This document shows, in pieces, positions 63,669 through 64,000 of a stretch of 64,000 nt of DNA. The translations under genes and the position numbers were made by a program. Within the stretch, counting starts at the first letter, position 1. Every line of letters starts with the position of its first letter. Source of the stretch: Oceanospirillum beijerinckii DSM 7166 (GTDB taxonomy: Bacteria > Pseudomonadota > Gammaproteobacteria > Pseudomonadales > Halomonadaceae). The stretch covers positions 1 through 64,000 of the forward strand of contig NZ_AULT01000030.1 of NCBI RefSeq assembly GCF_000422425.1, in the 5' to 3' direction. Under the pieces are notes generated by a model, which was not told the origin of the DNA, ran no database searches, and saw nothing but the letters and a program-made list of their open reading frames with translations.

Positions 63669-64000
63669 AGAATCCTTGCCTTTTACTGTTGAACAATGAA
63701 AAACGTCTGTTCATAGACTGATTGTGGCCTATTAAAACGAAAGCGGGAGAGAAAAGATATGAGCAAACCGAATAGCCTGCTTTAGTCTGTGGCGCAGAGG
63801 AAACTGATACGCTGTATTAAAAACCGGATGGATAAAAGAGGTTTACCAACACAATCGATCAGCAAAGAAAAAGCCTCCACGATGGGCAGGTCGTGATGGC
63901 TCCTGGTTAGTCCTTTAACGTGCGATGTATCTAGTTCAGTCTCAAACTTTACTGCTCTAATGAGCCAGAAAAGTGGAACAGGCTAAAACCCAAGACAAAA
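63669..64000. other. Right-edge intergenic region
   Basis: About 330 bases with no recognised gene. It carries a terminator oriented on the minus strand at 63868-63901, so a minus-strand gene probably ends just left of, or beyond, the window edge. No tRNA or repeat was recognised here. Confidence 0.5.
63868..63901 (-). terminator. Minus-strand terminator of a gene beyond the right edge
   Basis: On the minus strand AGCC..CACGA pairs with TCGTG..GGCT, followed by TTTTTC. No coding frame in the last 100 bases identifies the gene it serves. Confidence 0.6.

Overview
The window reads as chromosomal DNA of a marine-type gammaproteobacterium, most likely of the Oceanospirillales (Oceanospirillaceae-like). 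Supporting this are a FabY-type ketoacyl synthase, the gene order tkt / epd-pgk-fba, a SAH riboswitch in front of ahcY, a LpoB/LPP20/COG3014 lipoprotein cluster, an AstA-type arginine succinyltransferase beside an Lrp-family regulator, and many c-di-GMP proteins. The assignment rests on gene content and order, not on any search. No tRNA, rRNA, CRISPR array or prophage was seen.

Layout. 1-2.8 kb is an accessory edge: the 3' end of an IS3-family element, a truncated gene tail, a secreted FlhE-like protein and a tandem pair of paralogous proteins of unknown function. 2.8-7.8 kb holds tapT and a LysM/FecR protein overlapping a CHASE2-GGDEF-EAL protein. 7.9-10.3 kb is a compact operon (nfo, a TrmB-like methylase, a zinc-less sirtuin). 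10.7-15 kb holds sseA, a ParA ATPase and fabY. 15-24.5 kb is a long minus-strand envelope and signalling run (two OmpA-family proteins, LPP20, LpoB, COG3014, a hydrolase, a diguanylate cyclase and a sugar-binding-type periplasmic protein). 24.8-35.3 kb holds glcB, a second cyclase, a zinc sirtuin, a 2OG oxygenase, two LysR regulators, a VOC protein, two GSTs, a GIY-YIG/truncated-hemoglobin reading frame and a YciH/Sui1 protein. 35.4-39.4 kb holds a small membrane protein, a heme-type cyclase, chrA and a YefM-YoeB toxin-antitoxin pair. 39.5-50.5 kb is central metabolism: fba, pgk, epd, an inserted toxin-antitoxin island, tkt, metK and ahcY. 50.6-64 kb holds plsC, an RmlD-like reductase, a GcvA-like regulator, a DUF1338 protein, an unknown internally duplicated protein, astA with an Lrp regulator, a frameshifted CHASE4-GAF-GGDEF-EAL gene and mgtE.

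How the genes work together. Five loci encode c-di-GMP enzymes: three cyclases with intact GGDEF/GGEEF motifs, and two GGDEF-EAL proteins whose GGDEF site is degenerate but whose EAL site is intact. MetK makes SAM and AhcY clears SAH, with ahcY controlled by a SAH riboswitch. Fba, Pgk, Epd and Tkt cover lower gluconeogenesis/glycolysis and the pentose phosphate and PLP precursor routes.

Most interesting structures: a roughly 140-bp inverted-repeat element present four times, always in the 3' flanks of genes; a Panacea-domain antitoxin paired with an unrecognised candidate toxin, plus an orphan MNT, inserted between epd and tkt; near-identical palindromes overlapping the -10 boxes of the yefM-yoeB and ahcY promoters; a structured metK leader; a cysteine-rich tail on phosphoglycerate kinase; and two families of unknown proteins (the tandem pair at 1.6-2.75 kb and the internally repeated protein at 56.4 kb).
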